Origin: Ensifer sp. BR816
Lineage (GTDB): Bacteria; Pseudomonadota; Alphaproteobacteria; Rhizobiales; Rhizobiaceae
Direction: 5' to 3'
DNA: 64,000 bases
NCBI RefSeq assembly: GCF_000378985.1
Contig: NZ_KB905370.1
Location: 5,206,799-5,270,798, forward strand
A model generated the notes under the pieces. The model was given only the letters and a program-made list of their open reading frames with translations. It made no database searches and was not told the origin of the DNA. Both the position numbers and the translations under genes were made by a program. This document shows, piece after piece, positions 55,897-64,000 of the stretch. The stretch's first letter is position 1. Every line of letters starts with the position of its first letter.

Positions 55897-55907
55897 AGAG
55901 GTGACCT

Positions 55908-57212
55908 ATGCTGAGAGATGAAGATCGCATCTTTACCAATATCTACGGCCTCAAGGACAAGTCGCTCAAGGGCGCGATGTCGCGCGGCCATTGGGATGGC
56001 ACCAAGGCGCTTCTCGAAAAGGGCCGCGACTGGATCATCAACGAGGTGAAGGCTTCGGGCCTTCGCGGCCGCGGCGGCGCCGGCTTCCCGACCGGCCTCA
56101 AGTGGTCCTTCATGCCGAAGGAAAGCGACGGGCGCCCGCACTACCTCGTCGTCAACGCCGACGAATCGGAGCCCGGCACCTGCAAGGACCGCGACATCAT
56201 GCGCCACGATCCGCACACGCTGATCGAGGGCTGCGTGATCGCCAGCTTCGCCATGGGCGCGCATGCGGCCTATATCTATGTGCGCGGCGAGTTCATCCGT
56301 GAACGCGAGGCGCTGCAGGCGGCAATCGACGAATGCTACGATTACGGCCTGCTCGGCAAGAACAACAAGCTCGGCTACGACATCGACGTCTTCGTCCATC
56401 ACGGCGCGGGCGCCTATATCTGCGGCGAGGAAACGGCGCTCTTGGAAAGCCTGGAGGGCAAGAAGGGCCAGCCGCGCCTGAAGCCGCCATTCCCGGCGAA
56501 TATGGGCCTTTATGGCTGCCCGACGACCGTGAACAACGTCGAGTCGATCGCCGTCACGCCGACCATTCTCAGGCGCGGTGCCGGCTGGTACACCAGCTTC
56601 GGCCGCCCCAACAATCACGGCACCAAGCTCTATTCGGTCTCGGGTCACGTCAATCGGCCCTGCACGGTCGAGGACGCGATGTCGATCCCGTTCCACGAGC
56701 TGATCGACAAGCACTGCGGCGGCATCCGCGGCGGCTGGGACAACCTGCTTGCGGTCATCCCCGGCGGCTCGTCCGTTCCCTGCGTGCCCGGTGCGCAGAT
56801 AAAGGACGCCATCATGGATTTTGACGGCCTGCGCGAGCTTGGTTCGGGTCTCGGAACGGCCGCCGTCATCGTCATGGACAAGTCGACCGACATCATCAAG
56901 GCGATCTGGCGGCTCTCCGCCTTCTACAAGCACGAAAGCTGCGGCCAGTGCACGCCGTGCCGCGAAGGCACCGGCTGGATGATGCGCGTCATGGAGCGCA
57001 TGGTGCAGGGCCGCGCCCAGAAGCGCGAGATCGACATGCTCTTCGACGTGACGAAGCAGGTCGAAGGCCACACGATCTGTGCGCTTGGCGACGCGGCCGC
57101 GTGGCCGATCCAGGGCCTGATCAAGCATTTCCGTCCGGAAATGGAAAAGCGGATCGACGAATATACGCGCAACGCCACCTCGCACGGCGCGGTATTGGAA
57201 GCAGCGGAGTAA
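55908..57212 (+). CDS. nuoF: NADH-quinone oxidoreductase subunit F
   Basis: NuoF binds NADH and FMN and carries cluster N3. The 434-residue protein shows the NAD-binding [13 protein letters not shown], the FMN region [24 protein letters not shown] and the cluster ligands [11 protein letters not shown] followed later by a fourth Cys in [13 protein letters not shown]. It lies 11 bases after nuoE. Normal length and composition. Confidence 0.98.
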   Translation: MLRDEDRIFTNIYGLKDKSLKGAMSRGHWDGTKALLEKGRDWIINEVKASGLRGRGGAGFPTGLKWSFMPKESDGRPHYLVVNADESEPGTCKDRDIMRHDPHTLIEGCVIASFAMGAHAAYIYVRGEFIREREALQAAIDECYDYGLLGKNNKLGYDIDVFVHHGAGAYICGEETALLESLEGKKGQPRLKPPFPANMGLYGCPTTVNNVESIAVTPTILRRGAGWYTSFGRPNNHGTKLYSVSGHVNRPCTVEDAMSIPFHELIDKHCGGIRGGWDNLLAVIPGGSSVPCVPGAQIKDAIMDFDGLRELGSGLGTAAVIVMDKSTDIIKAIWRLSAFYKHESCGQCTPCREGTGWMMRVMERMVQGRAQKREIDMLFDVTKQVEGHTICALGDAAAWPIQGLIKHFRPEMEKRIDEYTRNATSHGAVLEAAE

Positions 57213-57218
57213 CGAGCG

Positions 57219-57887
57219 ATGGCAGGGACGCGCAATGAAGGACAGGACATGAAAGCGACTGCAGTCATTCCTTTCGTGCGGCCCTTGGGCGCCGGCTCGA
57301 CCGATCCGTTCGGCATGGCCGAATGGATGAAGACCATGCCGCCTGTTCCGCTGATGGCCAATCCCGTGGCTGCCGTAGCGGCGGCGACCGCGCTCGGCTT
57401 CGGCCTGTCGAGCCACTTCGCAGGCGTCATGTTCGGCGCCATGCAGGGGGCTGCAAACGCCCTGCAGAAGAGCGCCGGCGCGGCCGAACCGGCGGAGATT
57501 GCCGAACCGGCGCCGGCGATCGAAAAGCCCGAGCCTGTAATTCAGCAGGCTTCGCCAGCGCCGGCAGCCCGCGAGTCCAACCCGGCTCCAGCCGCCCGCG
57601 AGGCTCGGCCCGCACCGGCTGCTGTCGCCAAGCCCAAGGCGCGCCCCGCCACGAAGCCCGTCACGGCGAAGCCGAAGGGCGGCGTCGCCGACAATCTGAA
57701 GCGGATTTCCGGGATCGGCCCCAAGCTTGAGCAGGTGCTGAACGGCAGGGGCCTTCGCCGGTTTGCCGACATCGCCGCTCTCAGCGAGAAGGATGTCGCG
57801 CGGATCGATGCCGAGTTCGCGCTCAACGGCCGCATCCTGCGGGACGATTGGATCGGCCAGGCAAAGACGCTGATCGGCAAGAAATAA
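57219..57887 (+). CDS. Helix-hairpin-helix protein between nuoF and nuoG
   Basis: This 222-residue protein is not a standard complex I subunit. Residues about 41-80 are hydrophobic (PVPLMANPVAAVAAATALGF), residues about 85-155 are Ala/Pro/Lys-rich, and residues 157-222 form a helix-hairpin-helix (VADNLKRISGIGPKLEQVLN, FADIAALSEKDVARID, DDWIGQAKTLIG). The last part is like the C-terminal domain fused to NuoE in other Alphaproteobacteria. Starts at 57219 (GGAG nine bases before) or 57249 are both possible. It may anchor or assist assembly of the NADH module; this is inference. Confidence 0.85.
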   Translation: MAGTRNEGQDMKATAVIPFVRPLGAGSTDPFGMAEWMKTMPPVPLMANPVAAVAAATALGFGLSSHFAGVMFGAMQGAANALQKSAGAAEPAEIAEPAPAIEKPEPVIQQASPAPAARESNPAPAAREARPAPAAVAKPKARPATKPVTAKPKGGVADNLKRISGIGPKLEQVLNGRGLRRFADIAALSEKDVARIDAEFALNGRILRDDWIGQAKTLIGKK

Positions 57888-57986
57888 CGTGACGGCTGTC
57901 CGGTCGTCACCACACCGGAAGAGCCGTGAAGGAATTGTCCGGCGCCGCAGAAGGCAGCCGGACGGAAGACAGGATTGAGTGCGAAG

Positions 57987-60065
57987 ATGGCAAAGCTGAA
58001 AGTCGACGGAAAAGAGATCGAGGTCCCGGATCATTTCACGCTGCTTCAGGCGTGCGAAGAGGCCGGCGCCGAGGTTCCGCGCTTCTGTTTCCATGAGCGG
58101 CTTTCGGTTGCCGGCAATTGCCGCATGTGTCTGATCGAGGTGAAGGGCGGCCCGCCGAAGCCCGCCGCCTCCTGCGCCATGGGCGTGCGCGATCTGCGCC
58201 CCGGCCCGAACGGCGAGGCGCCGGAAGTCTTCACGACCACGCCAATGGTCAAGAAGGCCCGCGAAGGCGTCATGGAATTCCTGCTGATCAACCATCCGCT
58301 CGACTGCCCGATCTGCGACCAGGGCGGCGAATGCGACCTGCAGGACCAGGCGATGGCCTTCGGCATCGACAGTTCGCGCTATCAGGAAAACAAGCGCGCC
58401 GTCGAAGACAAGTACATCGGCCCGCTCGTCAAGACGGTGATGAACCGCTGCATTCACTGCACGCGCTGCGTCCGCTTCACGACGGAGGTCGCGGGCATCG
58501 CCGAGCTCGGGCTGATCGGCCGCGGCGAAGATGCGGAGATCACTACCTATCTCGAACAGGCGATGACCTCGGAACTGCAGGGCAACGTCGTGGATTTGTG
58601 CCCGGTCGGCGCGCTGACCTCGAAGCCTTTCGCCTTCACCGCGCGCCCGTGGGAGCTCAACAAGAGCGAATCGATCGATGTCATGGACGCGGTCGGCTCG
58701 GCGATCCGCGTCGACACGCGCGGCCGCGAGGTGATGCGCGTCATGCCGCGTGTCAACGAGGAGATCAATGAAGAGTGGATCTCCGACAAGAGCCGCTTCA
58801 TCTGGGACGGGCTGAAGACGCAGCGTCTCGACCGGCCCTATGTGCGGAAGGACGGGCGGCTGCAGTCGGCGACCTGGAGCGAGGCCTTCCAGGCGATCAA
58901 GGCGGCCGTCGCCAACAGCTCCGGCGGCAAGATCGGCGCGATCGCCGGCGACCTCGCATCCGTCGAGGAAATGTACGCCCTGAAGGAACTCGTTGCTTCG
59001 CTCGGCTCCGAGAATATCGACTGCCGCCAGGACGGCGCAGCGCTCGATCCGTCACTCGGCCGCGCCAGCTACATTTTCAATCCGACGATCCAGGGGATCG
59101 AGAGTGCTGACGCGCTGCTCATCATCGGCTCCAACCCGCGCTTCGAGGCTTCCGTCCTCAACGCGCGCATCCGCAAGCGTTATCGCATGGGCAAGTTCCC
59201 GATCGCCGTCATCGGCGAAAATGGCGATCTGCGCTATGAATATCAGTATCTCGGCGCCGGTACCGAAACGCTTGGCGAACTCGTTTCCGGCAAGGGCAAG
59301 TTCTTCGAGACGCTGAAGAAGGCAGAACGGCCGCTGATCATCGTGGGCCAGGGCGCTCTCGCAGGCGAGGGCGGTGCTGCCGTTCTCGCCAGCGCGGCAA
59401 AGCTCGGCGTTGCTGTCGGCGCGGTCGGCACGGAGTGGAACGGCTTCGCCGTCCTGCACACGGCAGCCTCGCGCGTCGGCGGCCTGGACCTCGGTTTCGT
59501 CCCCAGCAACGGCGGCATGTCGGCGGCGCAGATGGTCGGCGGCGCGGACGTGCTGTTCCTGCTCGGCTCCGACGAGATCGATCTTTCGGCAAGGAAAGGC
59601 TTCACCGTTTACATTGGCTCGCACGGCGACAATGGCGCGCATGCGGCGGACGTCATCCTCCCAGGTGCCGCCTATACGGAAAAATCCGGGACCTGGGTCA
59701 ATACCGAAGGCCGTGTACAGGTCGGCAACCGCGCCGGCTTTGCACCGGGCGACGCACGCGAGGACTGGGCGATCATCCGCGCGCTTTCCGATGTGCTCGG
59801 CCGGAAGCTGCCGTTTGATTCGCTTGGCGAATTGCGTGCGAAGCTCCACGCGGCTCATCCGCATTTCGCAGAGGTCGACAGCATTGCTGCAGGAAGCAGC
59901 GACGAAATTGCCGCACTTGCGCAAAAAGCCGGTGAGATGGCCAAATCCGTGTTTGCGTCTCCGGTCAAAGACTTCTATTTGACGAACCCGATAGCGCGCG
60001 CATCCGCCGTCATGGCCGAATGCTCGGCTTTGGCGCGCAACAATTTCAAAGCTGCCGCGGAATGA
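57987..60065 (+). CDS. nuoG: NADH-quinone oxidoreductase subunit G
   Basis: NuoG, the 75-kDa subunit, holds clusters N1b, N4 and N5. In the 692-residue protein the N-terminal [2Fe-2S] ligands appear in RFCFHERLSVAGNCRMCLIE, the His/Cys cluster in HPLDCPICDQGGECDLQDQ and the next set in RCIHCTRCVRF; the rest is a molybdopterin-oxidoreductase-like domain without the Mo site. The ATG at 57987 gives the normal N-terminus MAKLKVDGKEIEVPD. A 99-base gap precedes it, longer than others in the operon. Confidence 0.97.
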   Translation: MAKLKVDGKEIEVPDHFTLLQACEEAGAEVPRFCFHERLSVAGNCRMCLIEVKGGPPKPAASCAMGVRDLRPGPNGEAPEVFTTTPMVKKAREGVMEFLLINHPLDCPICDQGGECDLQDQAMAFGIDSSRYQENKRAVEDKYIGPLVKTVMNRCIHCTRCVRFTTEVAGIAELGLIGRGEDAEITTYLEQAMTSELQGNVVDLCPVGALTSKPFAFTARPWELNKSESIDVMDAVGSAIRVDTRGREVMRVMPRVNEEINEEWISDKSRFIWDGLKTQRLDRPYVRKDGRLQSATWSEAFQAIKAAVANSSGGKIGAIAGDLASVEEMYALKELVASLGSENIDCRQDGAALDPSLGRASYIFNPTIQGIESADALLIIGSNPRFEASVLNARIRKRYRMGKFPIAVIGENGDLRYEYQYLGAGTETLGELVSGKGKFFETLKKAERPLIIVGQGALAGEGGAAVLASAAKLGVAVGAVGTEWNGFAVLHTAASRVGGLDLGFVPSNGGMSAAQMVGGADVLFLLGSDEIDLSARKGFTVYIGSHGDNGAHAADVILPGAAYTEKSGTWVNTEGRVQVGNRAGFAPGDAREDWAIIRALSDVLGRKLPFDSLGELRAKLHAAHPHFAEVDSIAAGSSDEIAALAQKAGEMAKSVFASPVKDFYLTNPIARASAVMAECSALARNNFKAAAE

Positions 60066-60085
60066 GCGCGAGGGAATAGAGCATC

Positions 60086-61129
60086 ATGGACGCTTTCATT
60101 TCGAGCTACGTCTGGCCAACGGCCATCATGATCGGCCAGTCGCTGCTGCTCCTGGTCGCACTGCTGGTCTTCATTGCCTATATCCTGCTCGCCGACCGCA
60201 AGATCTGGGCCGCCGTGCAGCTTCGCCGCGGTCCTAACGTGGTGGGTCCCTGGGGTCTTTTCCAGTCCTTCGCCGACCTTCTGAAATTCGTCTTCAAGGA
60301 GCCGGTCATTCCGGCCGGCGCCAACAAGACGATCTTCCTGCTCGCGCCGCTCGTCTCCGTGACGCTGGCGCTTGCCGCCTGGGCGGTCATTCCGCTCAAT
60401 GCGAACTGGGTGATCGCGAACATCAATGTCGGCATCCTCTTCGTCTTCGCCATATCTTCTCTCGAGGTTTATGGCATCATCATGGGCGGCTGGGCGTCGA
60501 ATTCGAAATATCCCTTCCTGGGCGCGCTGCGCTCCGCCGCGCAGATGGTGTCCTATGAAGTCTCGATCGGCTTCGTCATCGTCACCGTGCTGCTCTGCGT
60601 CGGCTCGCTCAACCTGACGGACATCGTCAATGCGCAGTCGGACGGTCTCGGAACGATGATCGGCCTGCCGGCCTCCTTCCTCGACTGGCATTGGCTGTCG
60701 CTCTTCCCGATGTTCATCGTGTTCTTCATCTCGGCGCTCGCCGAGACGAACCGCCCGCCTTTCGACCTGCCCGAAGCAGAATCCGAACTCGTCGCCGGCT
60801 TCATGGTCGAATACGGCTCGACCCCGTACATGATGTTCATGCTCGGCGAATACGCGGCGATCTGCCTGATGTGCGCGCTGACGACGATCCTGTTCCTCGG
60901 CGGCTGGCTACCGCCGGTCGATATCTGGATCCTCAACTGGGTACCGGGCATCATCTGGTTCGTGCTGAAAGCCTCGTTCGTGTTCTTCATGTTCGCGATG
61001 GTGAAGGCCTTCGTGCCGCGCTACCGCTACGACCAGCTGATGCGTCTCGGCTGGAAGGTCTTTCTGCCGTTGTCGCTGGCGATGGTCGTCATCGTCGCAT
61101 TCGTTCTGAAGCTCATGGGGTGGGCATGA
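60086..61129 (+). CDS. nuoH: NADH-quinone oxidoreductase subunit H
   Basis: NuoH is the membrane subunit that lines the quinone tunnel. The 347-residue protein has eight or more helices and the conserved loop [20 protein letters not shown] and the acidic loop [20 protein letters not shown]. Its stop overlaps a mini-ORF that leads to nuoI. Normal length. Confidence 0.98.
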   Translation: MDAFISSYVWPTAIMIGQSLLLLVALLVFIAYILLADRKIWAAVQLRRGPNVVGPWGLFQSFADLLKFVFKEPVIPAGANKTIFLLAPLVSVTLALAAWAVIPLNANWVIANINVGILFVFAISSLEVYGIIMGGWASNSKYPFLGALRSAAQMVSYEVSIGFVIVTVLLCVGSLNLTDIVNAQSDGLGTMIGLPASFLDWHWLSLFPMFIVFFISALAETNRPPFDLPEAESELVAGFMVEYGSTPYMMFMLGEYAAICLMCALTTILFLGGWLPPVDIWILNWVPGIIWFVLKASFVFFMFAMVKAFVPRYRYDQLMRLGWKVFLPLSLAMVVIVAFVLKLMGWA

Positions 61130-61191
61130 TGGCCGCCCAAGCTTCGCTGCATACCGTCGGCTTCTCCCAGGCCGGCAAGTTTGGAGGTTAA
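61126..61191 (+). CDS. Possible 20-21-residue coupling mini-ORF between nuoH and nuoI
   Basis: Two in-frame ATGs (61126, 61129) overlap the nuoH stop (ATGATGG), and the reading frame of about 20 residues ([20 protein letters not shown]) ends in TAATGATG, which overlaps the nuoI starts. The nuoI ribosome site GGAGG lies inside its last codons. It could be a translation relay rather than a gene with a working product. Coding evidence is only the position of its stops and starts. Confidence 0.4.
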   Translation: MMAAQASLHTVGFSQAGKFGG

Positions 61192-61193
61192 TG

Positions 61194-61685
61194 ATGGCCG
61201 GTCTGTCGCAAGCCGTCAGCTCACTGTTCCTCAAGGAATTCGTCGGCGCGTTCTTTCTGTCGATGCGCTATTTCTTCCGGCCGAAGGCGACCCTGAACTA
61301 TCCCTTCGAAAAAGGCCCGGTCAGCCCGCGCTTCCGCGGCGAGCATGCGCTGCGCCGCTATCCGAACGGCGAAGAGCGCTGCATCGCCTGCAAGCTTTGC
61401 GAGGCGATCTGTCCCGCCCAGGCCATCACCATCGAGGCCGGCCCGCGCCGCAACGACGGCACCCGCCGCACGGTGCGCTACGACATCGACATGGTGAAGT
61501 GCATCTATTGCGGCTTCTGCCAGGAAGCCTGTCCGGTCGATGCCATCGTCGAGGGGCCGAACTTCGAATTCGCCACCGAGACGCGCGAAGAGCTCTATTA
61601 CGACAAGGAAAAGCTACTCGCCAACGGCGACCGGTGGGAGCGGGAAATCGCGCGCAACATTGCAATGGACTCGCCCTACCGCTGA
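61194..61685 (+). CDS. nuoI: NADH-quinone oxidoreductase subunit I
   Basis: NuoI carries the two [4Fe-4S] clusters N6a and N6b. The 163-residue protein has [12 protein letters not shown] and [23 protein letters not shown] 61194 is six bases from GGAGG, while the ATG three bases earlier is too close. It follows nuoH by way of a short coupling frame. Normal length and no missing ligand. Confidence 0.97.
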   Translation: MAGLSQAVSSLFLKEFVGAFFLSMRYFFRPKATLNYPFEKGPVSPRFRGEHALRRYPNGEERCIACKLCEAICPAQAITIEAGPRRNDGTRRTVRYDIDMVKCIYCGFCQEACPVDAIVEGPNFEFATETREELYYDKEKLLANGDRWEREIARNIAMDSPYR

Positions 61686-61831
61686 GGCCATCTGCGTAAA
61701 CGCCGCATCGCGCCGCTCGCAAGGAGGCATGCGGAACAGGTTTGGGCACTGGCCGGACAGACGTCCGGCTTTGCCTCGTGGAGTGAGGGCAGCGCGCCGT
61801 CACGCCGAGCAAGACGAAAAAGGCACCGATC

Positions 61832-62446
61832 ATGGGTCTGCAGGCTCTTTTTTTCTATCTCTTCGCCTTCATCGCGGTGGCGTCGGCATTCATGGTCATC
61901 GCGGCAAAGAACCCGGTCTACTCGGTTCTGTTCCTGATCCTGACCTTCTTCAACGCGGCCGGGCTGTTCCTGCTGACGGGTGCCGAGTTCCTGGCGATGA
62001 TCCTGCTGGTGGTCTATGTCGGCGCGGTCGCGGTTCTCTTCCTTTTCGTGGTCATGATGCTCGACATCGACTTCGCCGAACTGCGCGCGGGCGTGCTTGA
62101 ATACGCGCCGGTCGGCGCGCTGATCGGTTTGATCCTCGCTGCCGAGCTGATCATCGTCGTCGGCGGTTCGACCTTCTCGCCGGAGATCGCCAAGGGCATC
62201 GCCATGCCGATCCCGGCCGTCACCGAGCGGACCAACACGGCCGCGCTCGGGGACGTGCTCTACACCCACTACATCTATTTCTTCCAGATCGCCGGGCTGG
62301 TGCTGCTCGTCGCCATGATCGGCGCCATCGTGCTCACCCTGCGTCATCGCGAAAACATCAAGCGTCAGAGCATTCCGCGCCAGGTTGCCCGCTCGCCCGA
62401 GACCGCCGTCGAGGTGGTCACGGTCAAGCCGGGTCAGGGCCTTTAA
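61832..62446 (+). CDS. nuoJ: NADH-quinone oxidoreductase subunit J
   Basis: NuoJ is a membrane subunit with five helices. The 204-residue sequence has the family pattern [52 protein letters not shown] and a later helix with [20 protein letters not shown]. The cytoplasmic tail after KRQSIPRQ is longer than in some relatives. The 146-base gap after nuoI contains no supported gene. Confidence 0.97.
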   Translation: MGLQALFFYLFAFIAVASAFMVIAAKNPVYSVLFLILTFFNAAGLFLLTGAEFLAMILLVVYVGAVAVLFLFVVMMLDIDFAELRAGVLEYAPVGALIGLILAAELIIVVGGSTFSPEIAKGIAMPIPAVTERTNTAALGDVLYTHYIYFFQIAGLVLLVAMIGAIVLTLRHRENIKRQSIPRQVARSPETAVEVVTVKPGQGL

Positions 62447-62475
62447 TCGGGACGCGAGGTCGAGGGATCAGACTT

Positions 62476-62784
62476 ATGGAAATCGGAATTTCCCACTATC
62501 TCACCGTCAGCGCCATTCTCTTCACGCTCGGCGTCTTCGGCATCTTCCTCAACCGGAAGAACGTCATCATCATCCTGATGTCGGTGGAGCTCATCCTGCT
62601 TGCGGTCAACATCAACATGGTCGCCTTCTCGGCGTTCCTGAACGACATCACCGGCCAGGTCTTCGCGCTGTTCATCCTGACAGTCGCGGCCGCCGAAGCC
62701 GCGATTGGACTTGCAATTCTCGTCGTCTTCTACCGCAACCGCGGTTCGATCGCCGTCGAAGACGTCAACATGATGAAGGGCTGA
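62476..62784 (+). CDS. nuoK: NADH-quinone oxidoreductase subunit K
   Basis: NuoK, an Mrp-antiporter MrpC-like subunit, has three helices with the essential membrane glutamates in [20 protein letters not shown] and [20 protein letters not shown]. The 102-residue length is normal. It lies 29 bases after nuoJ and 7 bases before nuoL. Confidence 0.98.
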   Translation: MEIGISHYLTVSAILFTLGVFGIFLNRKNVIIILMSVELILLAVNINMVAFSAFLNDITGQVFALFILTVAAAEAAIGLAILVVFYRNRGSIAVEDVNMMKG

Positions 62785-62791
62785 CAGGGCC

Positions 62792-64000
62792 ATGGACACC
62801 ATTATCAAGGCTATCGTCTTTCTGCCTCTGATCGGCTTTCTGATCGCCGGCCTGCTTGGCACCCAGATCGGCGCCAAGGCATCAGAATATGTGACCAGCG
62901 GCCTGATGCTGATCGCGCTGGCGCTCTCCTGGTTCGTCTTCTTCGACGTCGCCCTCGGCCACGAGGAGATGATCAAGGTTTCGGTGCTGCATTGGATCCA
63001 GTCGGGCAGCTTCGACGTCGAATGGGCCTTCCGCGTCGACACGCTGACCGCCGTCATGTTCGTGGTCGTCAACACGGTCTCGACGCTGGTGCACATCTAT
63101 TCGATCGGTTATATGCACCACGATCCGCATCGTCCGCGCTTCTTCGGCTATCTGTCGCTCTTCACCTTCGCGATGCTGATGCTGATCACCTCGGACAACC
63201 TGCTGCAGATGTTCTTCGGCTGGGAAGGCGTGGGCCTGGCGTCGTATCTGCTGATCGGCTTCTGGTACAAGAAGCCCTCGGCCAATGCCGCGGCGATCAA
63301 GGCCTTCATCGTCAACCGTGTCGGCGACTTCGGCTTCTCGCTCGGCATCTTCTGCGTCTTCGTGCTGTTCGGCTCGATCAATCTCGAAACCGTCTTCGCC
63401 GCAGCCCAGAGCTACCTGCCGGCTGAAGGTGCAGAGGCAGGGGAGGCGGTGATCACGCTCTTCGGCATGCACCTCGACAAGGCTGATGCGCTGACGGCAA
63501 CCTGCCTGCTGCTCTTCATGGGCGCCATGGGCAAGTCGGCGCAGTTCCTGCTGCACACCTGGCTGCCGGACGCCATGGAAGGCCCGACGCCGGTTTCGGC
63601 CCTCATCCATGCCGCGACCATGGTGACCGCCGGCGTCTTCCTCGTCGCCCGCATGTCGCCGCTCTTCGAACTGTCGCCGGATGCGCTGACGGTCGTCACG
63701 CTGATCGGTGCGATCACCGCCTTCTTCGCTGCGACCGTCGGTCTCGTTCAGAACGACATCAAGCGCGTCATCGCCTATTCGACCTGTTCGCAGCTCGGCT
63801 ACATGTTCGTGGCACTCGGCGTCGGGGCTTACGGTGCCGCGATCTTCCACCTCTTCACGCACGCCTTCTTCAAGGCACTGCTGTTCCTTGGCGCCGGTTC
63901 GGTGATCCACGCCGTCGATGGCGAGCAGGACATGCGCTACATGGGCGGTTTGCGCACGCATATCCCCGTCACCTACTGGATGATGTTCATCGGCACGATC
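62792..64000 (+). CDS. nuoL: NADH-quinone oxidoreductase subunit L (5' part)
   Basis: NuoL is the distal proton-pumping, antiporter-like membrane subunit. The first 403 residues are present and the frame is open at the window edge. Visible family motifs are [40 protein letters not shown] (with the conserved Glu), [20 protein letters not shown] and the Lys/His-rich [19 protein letters not shown] and [20 protein letters not shown]. nuoM and nuoN are expected to follow outside the window. Confidence 0.97.
   Translation, partial: MDTIIKAIVFLPLIGFLIAGLLGTQIGAKASEYVTSGLMLIALALSWFVFFDVALGHEEMIKVSVLHWIQSGSFDVEWAFRVDTLTAVMFVVVNTVSTLVHIYSIGYMHHDPHRPRFFGYLSLFTFAMLMLITSDNLLQMFFGWEGVGLASYLLIGFWYKKPSANAAAIKAFIVNRVGDFGFSLGIFCVFVLFGSINLETVFAAAQSYLPAEGAEAGEAVITLFGMHLDKADALTATCLLLFMGAMGKSAQFLLHTWLPDAMEGPTPVSALIHAATMVTAGVFLVARMSPLFELSPDALTVVTLIGAITAFFAATVGLVQNDIKRVIAYSTCSQLGYMFVALGVGAYGAAIFHLFTHAFFKALLFLGAGSVIHAVDGEQDMRYMGGLRTHIPVTYWMMFIGTI

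Noticed and set aside
55617-58457. A 946-codon open frame on the minus strand opposite nuoE-F-G
   Set aside because: It is antisense to three certain complex I genes; long antisense frames are expected at high GC third positions, and its sequence is low in structure and rich in Arg, Ala and Asp.

Overview
The window is a gene-dense (about 60 percent GC or higher by eye), fully ordered piece of an alphaproteobacterial main chromosome, most likely Sinorhizobium/Ensifer (Rhizobiales). The reasons are protein sequences of rhizobial type (NapA-C, ClpX of 425 aa, Lon of 805 aa, HU, type 2 ArgC, type 2 heme A synthase CtaA), a 14-subunit complex I operon interleaved with rhizobial hypothetical genes, and a gene order that matches, as I recall it, the Sinorhizobium meliloti chromosome from plsX-fabH-ihfA through clpP-clpX-lon-hupB to nuo. 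No insertion sequence, prophage, CRISPR array or rRNA was seen.

Layout. 1-2705: end of plsX, fabH, ihfA and a MerR regulator. 2706-7935: a structured then AT-rich spacer with a perfect FixK/FNR box, followed by a complete periplasmic nitrate reductase operon napEFDABC. 7936-10277: a DUF454 membrane protein, an orphan 360-aa protein behind a palindrome, tRNA-Pro and a small exported protein. 10390-20678: a polysaccharide locus with two glycosyltransferases, an O-antigen ligase/polymerase-like protein, a polyprenyl-phosphate sugar transferase, a short Wza-like lipoprotein, a Wzz/ExoP-like co-polymerase with a degenerate kinase domain, a BioF2-like acyltransferase and a hexapeptide acetyltransferase. 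20681-31147: housekeeping genes (phosphoesterase, DUF2842, ctaA, argC, speB, rplM-rpsI, hot-dog thioesterase, ECHDC3-like crotonase, EamA transporter, CoA-binding protein, metY-like sulfhydrylase, a 54-aa membrane protein, cupin). 31170-36388: beta-helix lipoprotein, cytochrome P450, an EEP-family phosphohydrolase and a phospholipase D family protein. 36671-44720: the proteostasis block clpP-clpX-lon, then hupB and a secreted phytase-esterase-like protein. 44812-50915: a MarR regulator with its own palindrome, an SbcCD/YhaO-YhaN-like nuclease pair, a cupin. 50975-51675: tRNA-Val and two identical tRNA-Asp. 51975-64000: nuoABCD-x-EF-y-GHIJK and the first two thirds of nuoL.

How it works together. 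Nap, placed behind an oxygen-responsive FixK box, would take quinol electrons through NapC and NapB to NapA under low oxygen. The nuo operon is the main aerobic NADH entry, and CtaA supplies heme A to the aa3 oxidase. ClpXP and Lon are adjacent, and lon has a good RpoH-type promoter. The polysaccharide block is a self-contained synthesis, export and decoration set whose product cannot be read from sequence.

Nothing in the window is a clearly new defence or mobile system. The strongest leads are a nap operon in core chromosome context, the pseudokinase-like co-polymerase, a translational-control hairpin in the polysaccharide operon, extra genes inside nuo (including a helix-hairpin-helix domain that looks like a detached NuoE tail), structured intergenic RNAs after merR and hupB, and an orphan protein behind a palindromic operator-like site.
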